Assembly (NCBI RefSeq): GCF_007970805.1
Contig: NZ_CP042433.1
Location: 682,001 to 746,000 of the forward strand
DNA from: Flavisolibacter ginsenosidimutans
Lineage (GTDB): Bacteria; Bacteroidota; Bacteroidia; Chitinophagales; Chitinophagaceae
DNA length: 64,000 bases
Direction: 5' to 3'
Each line of letters opens with the position of its first letter. Position 1 is the first letter of the stretch. Below the pieces are notes generated by a model, which saw nothing but the letters and a program-made list of their open reading frames with translations, searched no databases and had not been told where the DNA came from. The position numbers and the translations under genes were made by a program. This document shows positions 35,975 through 44,547 of this stretch, piece by piece.

Positions 35975-36787
35975 ATGGTTGGATTTGTGATACCCTTTAA
36001 AAGCAAAAAGAATTCAAAGGATTGGGAACTGGATTGCCGCTTGCTGAACCGGACGATCCGGTCGGTGCTGAACCAAACAGCGAAAAATTTTAACTGCTAT
36101 GTGGTGTATTCCGACCTCCCGCCAGAGCCGGTTCAGCACGAAAAAGTAAAATGGATTCACTATCCTTTCCCGTTTCTGGAAAGTCACGAAATTGAAGACG
36201 AAGAAGTGTTCATAACGCGATACGGACTAGGGAAAAATCTTCCTTTGTTCTTTGACCAGGGAAAGAAGATCATGTACGGCATTTCATTTGCCAAAAAAGA
36301 CGGCTGTCGCTTTGCGATGTCAGTGGACAGTGATGATCTTCTTTCAAACAAACTGGTGCAATACATAGAAAAGTCCAACACCCCAGATAACTGCGGCTGG
36401 TACATCAACAAAGGATACATGTACACGGAAAACAGTTCGCTTTTTCTGAAAATTCCGGCCGACATGAATTACGTTTGCGGTTCGGTAAACATTGTTAACT
36501 GCGACTTGATTCCTGACCCGGATTTTTCAAAGAAAACCTACGACGACTTTCAATTCTTCTCCTCGCATGCTTATATGGCCGACAGGATGATGGACTTTCA
36601 CAACAAAGTGTTGCTGCCAATTCCGTTTTACAGTCTTGTTTACGTCATTCACTCCACCAATTTTATGGCGGATAGAAAAGAAGTAAACAAAATCAGTCTC
36701 CGAAACATTCTTAAGAAAATTGTTCGCGGAAAAATCATCACCGGGCGGCTTCGAAAAGAATTTGGAATTTACAAGATTGACCTATGA
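35975..36787 (+). CDS. Putative GT-A glycosyltransferase
   Basis: This 270-residue protein opens with VGFVIPFKSKKNSKDWELD and has a metal-binding motif of DxD type in RFAMSVDSDDLLSNKL. A conserved CGWYINKGYMY segment follows. It resembles the GT-A transferases related to family 2 in surface-glycan loci, but lacks the usual STD block of GT2. The last 4 bases overlap the next gene (ATGA). Donor unknown. Confidence 0.72.
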   Translation: MVGFVIPFKSKKNSKDWELDCRLLNRTIRSVLNQTAKNFNCYVVYSDLPPEPVQHEKVKWIHYPFPFLESHEIEDEEVFITRYGLGKNLPLFFDQGKKIMYGISFAKKDGCRFAMSVDSDDLLSNKLVQYIEKSNTPDNCGWYINKGYMYTENSSLFLKIPADMNYVCGSVNIVNCDLIPDPDFSKKTYDDFQFFSSHAYMADRMMDFHNKVLLPIPFYSLVYVIHSTNFMADRKEVNKISLRNILKKIVRGKIITGRLRKEFGIYKIDL

Positions 36788-37929
36788 AGAGACTTGCCAT
36801 TATCGCTACGCACCCGGTTCAATACAATGCGCCCTGGTTTAAACTTCTAACGCAAAGACAGAAGTTAAACGTAAAGGTCTTTTATACTTGGTCACAATCA
36901 CAAAAAGGTGCCAAATACGATCCTGATTTTGGGAAAGTAATTGAGTGGGACATACCGCTTTTAGAGGGTTACGATTACGAATTTATTGAAAACGTTTCCA
37001 CCAACCCCGGTTCGCATCATTTTAAGGGAATCATCAATCCAGCTTTAAACAAAACTGTTCATGCATGGAAGCCGGATGCGGTTTTAGTTGTTGGTTGGTC
37101 GTTCAAAAGCCATCTTGCCTGCATGCGGTATTTCACGGGCAAGGTTCCCGTTTTGTTCCGCGGGGATTCGACGCTTTTAAATGAAAAGCCTGGGCTGAAA
37201 CGTGTCATTCGCCGGTTGGTTCTGACTTACGTTTATTCTTTTGTTGATCATGTGTTGTATGTGGGAGCCAACAATAAAAAATATTATCTGGCACACGGCC
37301 TGAAAGAGTCTCAATTGCACCTGGCGCCTCACGCTATTGACAACGACCGGTTTGGAGCGAGGGAATATTTGGAAAAGGCAAAACTGTGGCGGGCCGCTTT
37401 GGGCATTGGCGATGAAAAATTTGTGATTTTGTATGCCGGAAAATTGGAGGAGCGAAAAAATCCCATGGCCGTCTTAGATCTGGCAGCACAAATTGTTTCG
37501 AATGATTATCGCTTTTTGGTAGTGGGCAATGGGCCGTTGGAACAAGAAATGAAAGCGAGGGCCGCTAACGACAAGCGCATTGTTTTTATTGATTTTCAAA
37601 ACCAGCAGGCGATGCCGGCCGTTTACCGGCTGGGCGATGCATTGTTTATGCCTTCAAGAAGTGAAACATGGGGATTAGGCGCAAACGAAGCGATGGCTTG
37701 CGGCTTGCCTGTACTTCTTTCATCGAACGTGGGAGGCGCTGTGGATTTGGTAAACAAGAACGGTGTGATTTTTAACCTTGCAGCCATGGATGAGCTGAAG
37801 CAATACATTGAAAAGCTGGCGGGATGCAGGCCTTGTTATGAAGCGTCCCGAAACGCTTCGTTGGAACATATCAAAACCTTTAGTTTTACCCACATTGCCG
37901 AGACCGTTGAGGCAATTTGCGGAGTGTAA
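36784..37929 (+). CDS. Glycosyltransferase family 4
   Basis: This 381-residue GT-B enzyme starts MKRLAIIATHPVQYNAPWFK, a first strand shared with many family 4 enzymes acting on polyprenyl-linked sugars. The donor domain has VILYAGKLEERKNPMAVLDL, FLVVGNGPLEQEMK and the EX7E-type segment WGLGANEAMACGLPVLLSSN. It overlaps the previous gene by 4 bases, which suggests coupled translation. The next gene (Wzy-like) begins 23 bases after its stop. Confidence 0.9.
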   Translation: MKRLAIIATHPVQYNAPWFKLLTQRQKLNVKVFYTWSQSQKGAKYDPDFGKVIEWDIPLLEGYDYEFIENVSTNPGSHHFKGIINPALNKTVHAWKPDAVLVVGWSFKSHLACMRYFTGKVPVLFRGDSTLLNEKPGLKRVIRRLVLTYVYSFVDHVLYVGANNKKYYLAHGLKESQLHLAPHAIDNDRFGAREYLEKAKLWRAALGIGDEKFVILYAGKLEERKNPMAVLDLAAQIVSNDYRFLVVGNGPLEQEMKARAANDKRIVFIDFQNQQAMPAVYRLGDALFMPSRSETWGLGANEAMACGLPVLLSSNVGGAVDLVNKNGVIFNLAAMDELKQYIEKLAGCRPCYEASRNASLEHIKTFSFTHIAETVEAICGV

Positions 37930-37952
37930 TATTTTTTCTACATTTATCGCGT

Positions 37953-39332
37953 ATGATGCGGTTTGTTGCGGCGTTTCTTGCGTTTTTCCTTTTCAATTCT
38001 TTTCTCGAATTCGGTTTCTGGAGCAGTGCGGCGGTGGGCATCTGGTTTTGGTATCTCGCCGATCTTGCAATTAAATCAAATACTCGAATTGCGTTTCGCG
38101 AATACATTCTGGTCATGTACGGCTTGAACTATCTTTTTGCTTCAGCCTTGCAGTATTACGCACCCACGCAGAGTATTTCCATTTACAGGATGCGCATTCC
38201 AGAGGATGAATATTTTGCCCTGGCCATTCCTTCCATGTTTTGTTTTCATCTCGGCTTGTACATGTTCAAAACAAAAGTTTTTGAACCCAATTTTAACCTG
38301 ACGGCTATTCAATCCCGCCTTAATCAAAATGTTCTTCGGCAGTGGCTGATTGTGGGTATTGCTCTCAACATCATTCGGCCTTTCTTCCCGGGAGAATTGT
38401 CCTATATAATTTATTTGTTGGCAGGAATACGTTATGTCGCACTTTTTGGGCTGTTCCTTATTGACCGCAAAAAATACAAATGGTACCTGTACGTATTGCT
38501 TTTTTTAGAAGTAGCCGCAGCTTTACGTGAGGGTATGTTTCACGACTTGGTTATCTGGGTTGTTTTCTTCGGCATGTTTTGGACATACCTCAAAAAACCA
38601 AGTGCCGGAACCAAGGCTATTTTGGGTGTGGCGGTTGTTCTCTGTCTTTACTTTTTACAAATCACGAAAGCTGGCTACCGCGAGAAACTTCACTCTGGCG
38701 GAGGTTCTGGCATCGGTACTTTTTCTACGGCATTGGCAAATAACAACAAGGGCGGCGGGGTTTTTAGTATGGTAAACTTTACCGAATCCATTGTACGGGC
38801 CAATCAAGGCTGGATCTTCGCGAGCAGCGTAAACCGTATGAACCGGATAAAAGATTACCAGGGCTTGGCTGTTGTAAAAAAATATGCAGAAGCTGCGTTT
38901 CTACCGAGGTTTCTTGCTCCCGATAAAATCCAGGCCGGCGACAAGGCTATTTTTAACCGCTTTTCCGGCGTAACAATTCTCGGCAATACGTCCATGGGCC
39001 TGGGAATTTTTGCCGATGGCTATATTGGTTACGGAATGTACGGCTCGTTGATTTTTGCGTTCGTTTTTGGGCTGATTGTGGCTTACGTGTTTAAAGTGGT
39101 TGAGCGATGGTCCAGGATTTCGCCGTTCTTTATTTTCTTTTTTTATGTCATTTTAAATTATGCCGTGAGAGCCGACTGCGAAACCCAAACAATGATGACC
39201 CACCTGGTAAAAGGACTGATTATTTTTGGGTTGATCATGGCTTACTACAAAAGATATTTTGCCCGGCAATCAGTGGCTGCCGAAGAACAAGCAAGGGTTT
39301 TTAAGGAAGCTCTGGTAGCATCTCCCGCCTGA
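37953..39332 (+). CDS. Wzy-like O-antigen polymerase/ligase family membrane protein
   Basis: This polytopic membrane protein of 459 residues has about ten hydrophobic segments and a long extracytoplasmic loop around residues 245-340, the usual plan of Wzy polymerases and O-antigen ligases. These families have little sequence conservation, so the call rests on topology and context. Notable segments are RFVAAFLAFFLFNSFLEFGF near the start and LGIFADGYIGYGMYGSLIFA towards the end. The ATG pair at 37953 is preferred to a TTG at 37917, which would overlap the previous gene. Wzy belongs to Wzx-dependent assembly, yet the exporters seen here are ABC type and no Wzx was found. Confidence 0.6.
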   Translation: MMRFVAAFLAFFLFNSFLEFGFWSSAAVGIWFWYLADLAIKSNTRIAFREYILVMYGLNYLFASALQYYAPTQSISIYRMRIPEDEYFALAIPSMFCFHLGLYMFKTKVFEPNFNLTAIQSRLNQNVLRQWLIVGIALNIIRPFFPGELSYIIYLLAGIRYVALFGLFLIDRKKYKWYLYVLLFLEVAAALREGMFHDLVIWVVFFGMFWTYLKKPSAGTKAILGVAVVLCLYFLQITKAGYREKLHSGGGSGIGTFSTALANNNKGGGVFSMVNFTESIVRANQGWIFASSVNRMNRIKDYQGLAVVKKYAEAAFLPRFLAPDKIQAGDKAIFNRFSGVTILGNTSMGLGIFADGYIGYGMYGSLIFAFVFGLIVAYVFKVVERWSRISPFFIFFFYVILNYAVRADCETQTMMTHLVKGLIIFGLIMAYYKRYFARQSVAAEEQARVFKEALVASPA

Positions 39333-39346
39333 TCATTATTTTGCCT

Positions 39347-40459
39347 GTGAAAGTTGTCATTTTCATTGATTGGTTTGCGCCTGCCTATAAAGCCGGTGGT
39401 CCCGTTCAATCCATTGTAAACCTGGTGAACCAGCCGATAGAAGGAGTGGAGTACAAAATCATCTGCTCCAATAAAGATCTCGACGGCAGTTTGCTTCAAG
39501 GCGTCGCTTACGACGAATGGGTCAAGTACAATTTGCGCACGCAGGTTTGGTATAATTCAAACAACAGAGCCGTTCGCAATTTGCTTAAACAGGTTTCGGC
39601 TTGGCAGGCTGATGTCTTTTTTATCAACGGCATTTACTCACTTTATTACAATTTTTTTCCTGTTCTTTTCGGCAACGCAAAAAGAAAGATCATTTCGGCC
39701 CGCGGCATGTTGCACGCCGGCGCTCTTTCGCAGAAAGGCGTTAAGAAAAGGATTTACCTCTGGATTTGGAAACTGCTGAATATTCATCGCAAGCATGCCT
39801 TTCATGCCACCAACGAAGAGGAAAGCGTATTTATTAAAGTTGTTTTTGGCGAAAAGGTAAAAGTCCACATTGCCGCAAATCTTCCGCGCATTTTGCAGAT
39901 ACCTTTTGCGCATCTGAAGAAAAAACGTCTGGAGTTGCTTTCGATTGGTTTAATCAGCCCGATGAAAAATTATTTCCAAGTTTTGAAAGCACTCGGGCAA
40001 TGCAAGGCTCAAGTGAATTATACAATCTATGGACCGGTGAAAGATGCGTCTTATTGGAAAGAATGCAAGGATCAAATCGAAAAACTACCGGCCAACGTTT
40101 CGGTTTACTATCGAGGTGATTTACCTTCAGCAAAGGTGCCTGAAGCCTTAAAAGAAGCACACGTTTTTATACTTCCAAGCAAGAGCGAAAACTTTGGACA
40201 TGCAATTTATGAAGCGTTGTCGGCAGGACTTCCGGTCATTACAAGTCACGGCACTCCTTGGAACGGATTGAAAGAAGCAACTGCCGGAATGAACATTTCT
40301 CCCGAAAATGATTATGAACTTTCAGAAGCAATTTGTTTTTTTGCGGCGGCCGACGAGACTGAATTGGTTAAGTGGTCTGCCGGCGCCAAGGCTTATGCAG
40401 AAAAAGCCATTGACGTACGTCAGATTGAAAACCAGTACCGGCGCATGTTTCAGCTTTAG
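39347..40459 (+). CDS. Glycosyltransferase family 4
   Basis: This GT-B enzyme of 370 residues begins KVVIFIDWFAPAYKAGGPVQ. The GTG at 39347 is preferred to a TTG two codons earlier. The acceptor-side ISARGMLHAGALSQKG motif, the donor domain LLSIGLISPMKNYFQVLKAL and the EX7E segment NFGHAIYEALSAGLPVITSH are typical of capsule GT4 enzymes. It lies between the Wzy-like and exosortase genes and is the last GT4 gene of the cluster. Confidence 0.9.
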   Translation: MKVVIFIDWFAPAYKAGGPVQSIVNLVNQPIEGVEYKIICSNKDLDGSLLQGVAYDEWVKYNLRTQVWYNSNNRAVRNLLKQVSAWQADVFFINGIYSLYYNFFPVLFGNAKRKIISARGMLHAGALSQKGVKKRIYLWIWKLLNIHRKHAFHATNEEESVFIKVVFGEKVKVHIAANLPRILQIPFAHLKKKRLELLSIGLISPMKNYFQVLKALGQCKAQVNYTIYGPVKDASYWKECKDQIEKLPANVSVYYRGDLPSAKVPEALKEAHVFILPSKSENFGHAIYEALSAGLPVITSHGTPWNGLKEATAGMNISPENDYELSEAICFFAAADETELVKWSAGAKAYAEKAIDVRQIENQYRRMFQL

Positions 40460-40536
40460 TTTCTAAAAATCGTTTACATTCATTTAATCACAACCTTATA
40501 AAACACACCTTCCCATCCAAAGAACTTTTAACCTAC

Positions 40537-41100
40537 TTGCTCAAATTCGGCGGAGCGTTTTGCGTGTTTTATTTTGGCACACTTGCGATCATCGGCCTTT
40601 CGTCGCCCGATAATTTTTACAGTTCTTTTGTTGCGGCCTACCTGAATTTTATTGCGCCGTTGCGTTTTTCGCTTTTGCGGGGTGCAGGCATGTTGCTTTC
40701 GGCTTTTGGTTATTCTTCTTCTTTGAAAGACGATTATACAATTTTGCTGAACAGTGGTGAAGGCGTACGGATGGTTTATTCGTGCATTGGATACGGCGTA
40801 ATGAGCTTTTGGATGGCTTTTGTTTTTGCCAACAGAGGAGGTTGGAAGAAAAAGGCGGTTTGGATCTTAATCGGACTGTTCGCTTTGTGGATCATCAATG
40901 TGTGGCGAATTGCCTTGCTTTTAATGACAATGAAAAAACATTTGGCTTTTCCCCTGGGGTGGGATCATCATACCTGGTTTAACATCGCTGCCTATCTTCT
41001 TATTTTTGCAATGATTTATTTTTACGATCGCTCTTTTGGAAAGAGCAACGAAACCCTCATAAACACAAACGCTAACCAAAACACACAAGCTTTACAATGA
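40537..41100 (+). CDS. Exosortase/archaeosortase-family membrane protease
   Basis: This 187-residue protein has about six hydrophobic segments. The exosortase catalytic triad is visible: Cys83 in MVYSCIGYGVMSF, Arg124 in IINVWRIALLL, and His145 in WDHHTWFNIAAYLL (counted from TTG 40537). Exosortases process and probably anchor proteins with a C-terminal hydrophobic sorting tag (PEP-CTERM type), often in polysaccharide loci. The frame is open upstream to 40459 with protein-like residues (KHTFPSKELLTYLLKFGG), so the real start may be upstream at a rare codon such as ATA at 40498. No tagged target was seen. The stop overlaps the next ATG by 4 bases. Confidence 0.85.
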   Translation: MLKFGGAFCVFYFGTLAIIGLSSPDNFYSSFVAAYLNFIAPLRFSLLRGAGMLLSAFGYSSSLKDDYTILLNSGEGVRMVYSCIGYGVMSFWMAFVFANRGGWKKKAVWILIGLFALWIINVWRIALLLMTMKKHLAFPLGWDHHTWFNIAAYLLIFAMIYFYDRSFGKSNETLINTNANQNTQALQ

Positions 41101-42836
41101 TTATACTTGGAATCAATGCTTATCACGCAGACTCGTCAGCAGCCATATTTGTGAACGGCAAAATGATTGCCGCTATTGAAGAAGAACGTTTTCGGCGGGT
41201 AAAACACTGGGCCGGTTTTCCCAAACTGGCCATTGAATTTTGCCTGAAAGAAGCCGGTGTTACTTATGAGCAAGTGAACTTTTTTGCCATTGGCCGCGAT
41301 CCTAAAGCCAAATTCTTAAAAAAGATTTTGTTTGTGGCCAGCAATCCTGCCGGAAGCATGAAGGTGATAAAAGACCGCGTTTCGAACAGCAAAAAAATGG
41401 CATCTGTTGACGAAGAACTTGCGTCCATTTCGGGTTTGCCTGTGAAAGCATTTGCGGGTAAGGTGGTAAACGTTGAACACCATCGCAGTCACATTGCATC
41501 GGCTTTTTTTGCCTCCCCTTTTGAAGAAGCGGCGTGCCTTTCCATTGATGGTTCGGGAGACTTCACCACCACCATGATCGGTATTGGCAAAGGCAACGAA
41601 ATTCAGATTCTTGACTCGGTAGATTTTCCGCATTCCATCGGTATTTTTTACACTGCTTTCACACAGCTTTTAGGCTTTCCACACTATGGCGACGAATACA
41701 AAGTAATGGGCATGGCACCTTACGGCGAGCCAAAATATCTTGATAAATTTGACGACGTTGTTGAACTGACAAGTGATGGTTTATTTAAGCTAAACCTGAA
41801 ATATTTTCGTTCGGCCACGCAGGGAGTTATTTCTTACGGCGATGACAACATACCGGTTGTAGCACCACTTTTTAGCGATTTAATGGTGCAGCGTTTTGGT
41901 CCTGTACGCAAAAAGGAAGAACCGTTGGAACAATATCACAAAGATCTTGCAGCCTCAGTGCAAAGGTTTACAGAAAAGGTCATCTTCCACATTCTGAATC
42001 ATCTGCAAAAGCGCACCGGATTGGAAAATGTGTGTATTGCTGGCGGCGTAGCACAAAACTCGGTTGCAAACGGCAAAATCACCCGCAACACCACCTTTAA
42101 AAACGTGTACATTCCGTCGGCGGGACATGATGCAGGCATCTCTATGGGTGCTGCACTTTACGTGCAACATCAAATACAAAAAATGCCGCGACAGTCTTCC
42201 ATCCGCTCAGCTTATACTGGCAGTAATTTTAGTAACGAGGAAATTAAATCAATCTTAACTAAGAAAAGCATTCCGTTTAGCGAACACGACGATGAACAAC
42301 TCTTTCAGAAAATTACGGATTGCCTTCAAAATGGTGGCGTTGTTGGCTGGTTCAATGGCCGCGCCGAATTTGGGCCACGTGCTTTAGGTGGCCGTTCTAT
42401 CATTGCCGATCCGCGCAGAGCCGATGCAAAAGAAATTCTGAACAGCAAAATCAAACGCCGCGAAAGCTTTCGTCCTTTCGCCCCGTCCATTTTGAAAGAA
42501 CACGTTTCGGATTACTTCGAGCTTGCTGACGAAGTGCCATTCATGGAAAAAGTTTTCCCTATCAAAAAAGATAAAAGGGCAGAAGTGCCGGCAGTGACAC
42601 ACGTTGACGGTTCGGGCAGGTTGCAAACGGTGGACAAAGAAATTTCGCCCCGCTATCACGGTTTGATTGAAGCTTTTTATAAGAAAACCGGTGTGCCAAT
42701 TTTGTTGAATACATCATTCAATGAAAACGAACCCATTGTAAACAGTCCTGAGGAAGCCCTTGCCTGTTACTTACGCACAAACATGGACATGTTGGTGATG
42801 GAGAATATCGTTGTGGAGAGAAGAGCGGAGAAATAG
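41097..42836 (+). CDS. NodU/CmcH-family carbamoyltransferase
   Basis: This enzyme of 579 residues transfers a carbamoyl group from carbamoyl phosphate to a sugar hydroxyl. The N-terminal Kae1-like domain has ILGINAYHADSSAAIFVNG, the metal-binding VEHHRSHIASAFF and CLSIDGSGDFTTTMIG. The C-terminal domain has GRAEFGPRALGGRSIIADPR, RESFRPFAPSIL and LNTSFNENEPIVNSPEEAL, all family signatures. Its start overlaps the exosortase stop. It probably decorates the surface polysaccharide. A strong terminator follows. Confidence 0.93.
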   Translation: MIILGINAYHADSSAAIFVNGKMIAAIEEERFRRVKHWAGFPKLAIEFCLKEAGVTYEQVNFFAIGRDPKAKFLKKILFVASNPAGSMKVIKDRVSNSKKMASVDEELASISGLPVKAFAGKVVNVEHHRSHIASAFFASPFEEAACLSIDGSGDFTTTMIGIGKGNEIQILDSVDFPHSIGIFYTAFTQLLGFPHYGDEYKVMGMAPYGEPKYLDKFDDVVELTSDGLFKLNLKYFRSATQGVISYGDDNIPVVAPLFSDLMVQRFGPVRKKEEPLEQYHKDLAASVQRFTEKVIFHILNHLQKRTGLENVCIAGGVAQNSVANGKITRNTTFKNVYIPSAGHDAGISMGAALYVQHQIQKMPRQSSIRSAYTGSNFSNEEIKSILTKKSIPFSEHDDEQLFQKITDCLQNGGVVGWFNGRAEFGPRALGGRSIIADPRRADAKEILNSKIKRRESFRPFAPSILKEHVSDYFELADEVPFMEKVFPIKKDKRAEVPAVTHVDGSGRLQTVDKEISPRYHGLIEAFYKKTGVPILLNTSFNENEPIVNSPEEALACYLRTNMDMLVMENIVVERRAEK

Positions 42837-42857
42837 CGAAGCAGTTTAAAATGAGTT

Positions 42858-42895
42858 AATAACCCTGGCATTAAGGTGCCAGGGTTATTTTTTTT
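42858..42895 (+). terminator. Rho-independent terminator after the carbamoyltransferase gene
   Basis: A perfect 13-bp stem (42858-42870 with 42877-42889) with loop TTAAGG is followed by a run of T residues to 42895. It ends the long tandem run of polysaccharide genes 22 bases after the carbamoyltransferase stop. Confidence 0.95.
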
Positions 42896-43346
42896 CGCAT
42901 ATTCTGCATCGGTTATTCTTGTCTTACCGAACCAGCGATAAAATAATGTCGCAGAGGACTAACACGTTTCTCTCCAGCTACGAAGACGGTGGTAAAATAT
43001 ATGATTTAGCCACGGTTGACTAAGTAGAATGTCCGCTCTTGCGAAGAAAAAATACTTTGTTGGATACTATGAAATCAGAATTAGTTTTCTATATTTGAGC
43101 ACGGAACCATCTCACTCTGTTCAATACCTATGTTGCCAGATTCTATCCTATCATAGGTCTACTTGCAATTAGCACTTTGTGGCATTTCGCAATTACCCGA
43201 AAAATCTGATATAAAATCCGGGATCGCAAAATGGAAAATCTTAACACAGGTCTTTAGTACGCTTGGCCGCTTAAAATACCCGGCAAAGCAGATCAGTACC
43301 TTGAAAATTGTTAAGAAACAAAATTGTTTACAGCTAATTGCGAAAA
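42896..43346. other. 451-base intergenic stretch after the terminator
   Basis: No supported coding region or structured RNA was recognised. A TATATTTG box (43090-43097) matches the Bacteroidota -7 consensus TAnnTTTG, but the nearest upstream TTTG (43056-43059) is 30 bases away, farther than usual, and the next gene starts about 250 bases downstream. The stretch is visibly AT-richer than its surroundings and may carry the promoter of the last glycosyltransferase gene. Confidence 0.5.
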
Positions 43347-44150
43347 ATGAAAGTTTCCCTTATCACCGTTACCTACAACTCTGCTCGGTATCTGCAAAAT
43401 GCGATACAGTCTGTTTACAACCAAGACTATCCGGACATTGAATACATCGTTGTTGACGGTGGTTCAACCGACGAAACGCTCTCCATTATCGAGCAAAATG
43501 CCTCTTGCATTACAAAGTGGATTTCTGAAAAAGACCAAGGCATGTACGATGCCATCAACAAAGGAATGAAAATGGCCACCGGAGATGTTATCGGTATTCT
43601 GAACAGCGACGATATGCTGGCCTCAAAAAATGTTATTTCCAAAATAGCCGCCTGTTTTAAAGAGCAGAAAGTGGATTCAATTTTTGGTGACCTTTTGTAT
43701 GTAGAAGCAGAGGAAACATCGAAGATTCATCGTTTCTGGAAGGGTATGCCTTACAACCGTAAATCGTTCAATCTTGGCTGGATGCCCGCCCATCCAACTT
43801 TTTATGTTCGTCGGGAAATAGTGGAGCAATTAGGCGGTTACGAAACTCATTATTTTTCTGCGGCCGATTTTGAGTTGATGACGCGATATTTATATAAACA
43901 CCGCATCAGTGCATATTACCTGCCTGAGTTAATTGTAAAAATGCGCAAGGGCGGTATGAGTAACGGCAGCTTTAAAAAACGCTTCCGGGCAAATCGAAGA
44001 GACTACCTGGCACTGAAAAGAAACAATGTTCCGTTTCCCTTCATCGTTTCCATGATCAAGCCTTTGCGAAAATTGCCGCAATACATTCGGTTTTTGCACC
44101 CTGCAAAAGAAGAAGGAGTTCGCACCAATCTTTCTCCGGCTACAGCATAA
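43347..44150 (+). CDS. Glycosyltransferase family 2
   Basis: This GT-A enzyme of 267 residues starts at the ATG at 43347 (MKVSLITVTYNSARYLQNAI); an in-frame TTG at 43338 is less likely. It has VVDGGSTDETLSIIEQNA, the family block SEKDQGMYDAINKGMKMATG and DxD in GILNSDDMLA, as in colanic-acid and O-antigen GT2 enzymes. WMPAHPTFYVRREI follows in the acceptor region. It is separated from the main cluster by a terminator and has its own terminator, so it is a single-gene unit. Confidence 0.9.
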   Translation: MKVSLITVTYNSARYLQNAIQSVYNQDYPDIEYIVVDGGSTDETLSIIEQNASCITKWISEKDQGMYDAINKGMKMATGDVIGILNSDDMLASKNVISKIAACFKEQKVDSIFGDLLYVEAEETSKIHRFWKGMPYNRKSFNLGWMPAHPTFYVRREIVEQLGGYETHYFSAADFELMTRYLYKHRISAYYLPELIVKMRKGGMSNGSFKKRFRANRRDYLALKRNNVPFPFIVSMIKPLRKLPQYIRFLHPAKEEGVRTNLSPATA

Positions 44151-44171
44151 CTATAATAAGAGTACACGACG

Positions 44172-44200
44172 ATAGCCCCAGTCTTGGGGCTATTTTTTTA
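44172..44200 (+). terminator. Rho-independent terminator after the GT2 gene
   Basis: A 9-bp stem (44172-44180 with 44185-44193) with loop GTCT is followed by a T-run. It lies 21 bases after the glycosyltransferase stop and marks the right end of the polysaccharide cluster. Confidence 0.9.
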
Positions 44201-44219
44201 AGAGTTGTGCAGGGAAAAC

Positions 44220-44255
44220 TTTTGTTTTTACTAAAATTTATTGCCCTTACATTTG
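44220..44255 (+). promoter_or_regulatory. Promoter of the first tRNA-Pro gene
   Basis: TACATTTG at 44248-44255 matches the Bacteroidota -7 consensus TAnnTTTG and ends 8 bases before the mature tRNA. TTTTG at 44220-44224 is a possible -33 element with a 23-base spacer. Confidence 0.55.
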
Positions 44256-44263
44256 CAGCCGTT

Positions 44264-44337
44264 CGGGTGGTGGCGCAGCCCGGTAGCGCACTTGCATGGG
44301 GTGCAAGGGGTCGCTGGTTCGAATCCAGTCCACCCGA
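44264..44337 (+). tRNA. tRNA-Pro (anticodon GGG)
   Basis: The 74-base cloverleaf has a 7-bp acceptor stem (CGGGTGG with CCACCCG) and discriminator A. The anticodon stem is CTTGC/GCAAG with loop ATGGGGT, giving anticodon GGG. The T arm is CTGG-TTCGAAT-CCAG. The CCA end is not encoded in full. It is followed by its own terminator. Confidence 0.96.
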
Positions 44338-44345
44338 CACTGAAC

Positions 44346-44369
44346 AAAAGGCAGCTAAGCTGCCTTTTT
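44346..44369 (+). terminator. Terminator after the first tRNA-Pro gene
   Basis: A 10-bp stem (44346-44355 with 44359-44368) with loop TAA has its T-run inside the 3' arm and just after it. It separates the two tRNA genes. Confidence 0.85.
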
Positions 44370-44425
44370 CATTTTGATGTTGATATCACAGGCTTCGCCA
44401 GTCCAACTGTATCCTCGTGTTTTGA

Positions 44426-44457
44426 TTTTGTTGGTTACCGTTATTCAAATAATTTAG
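44426..44457 (+). promoter_or_regulatory. Promoter of the second tRNA-Pro gene
   Basis: TTTTG at 44426-44430 is followed after 19 bases by TAATTTAG (44450-44457), one mismatch from TAnnTTTG. It ends 9 bases before the tRNA, the same layout as for the first tRNA. Confidence 0.5.
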
Positions 44458-44466
44458 CGCCCTGTT

Positions 44467-44540
44467 CGGGCAGTAGCGCAGCCCGGTAGCGCACTACGTT
44501 CGGGACGTAGGGGTCGCTGGTTCGAATCCAGTCTGCCCGA
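44467..44540 (+). tRNA. tRNA-Pro (anticodon CGG)
   Basis: The 74-base cloverleaf has a 7-bp acceptor stem (CGGGCAG with CTGCCCG) and discriminator A. The anticodon stem CTACG/CGTAG carries loop TTCGGGA, giving anticodon CGG. The D and T arms are nearly identical to those of the first tRNA-Pro, so the pair arose by tandem duplication. Confidence 0.96.
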
Positions 44541-44547
44541 CACTGAA

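Noticed and set aside
43163..43441. Open frame of 92 codons before the last GT2 gene
   Set aside because: It overlaps the conserved N-terminus of the GT2 gene in another frame and has no signature.
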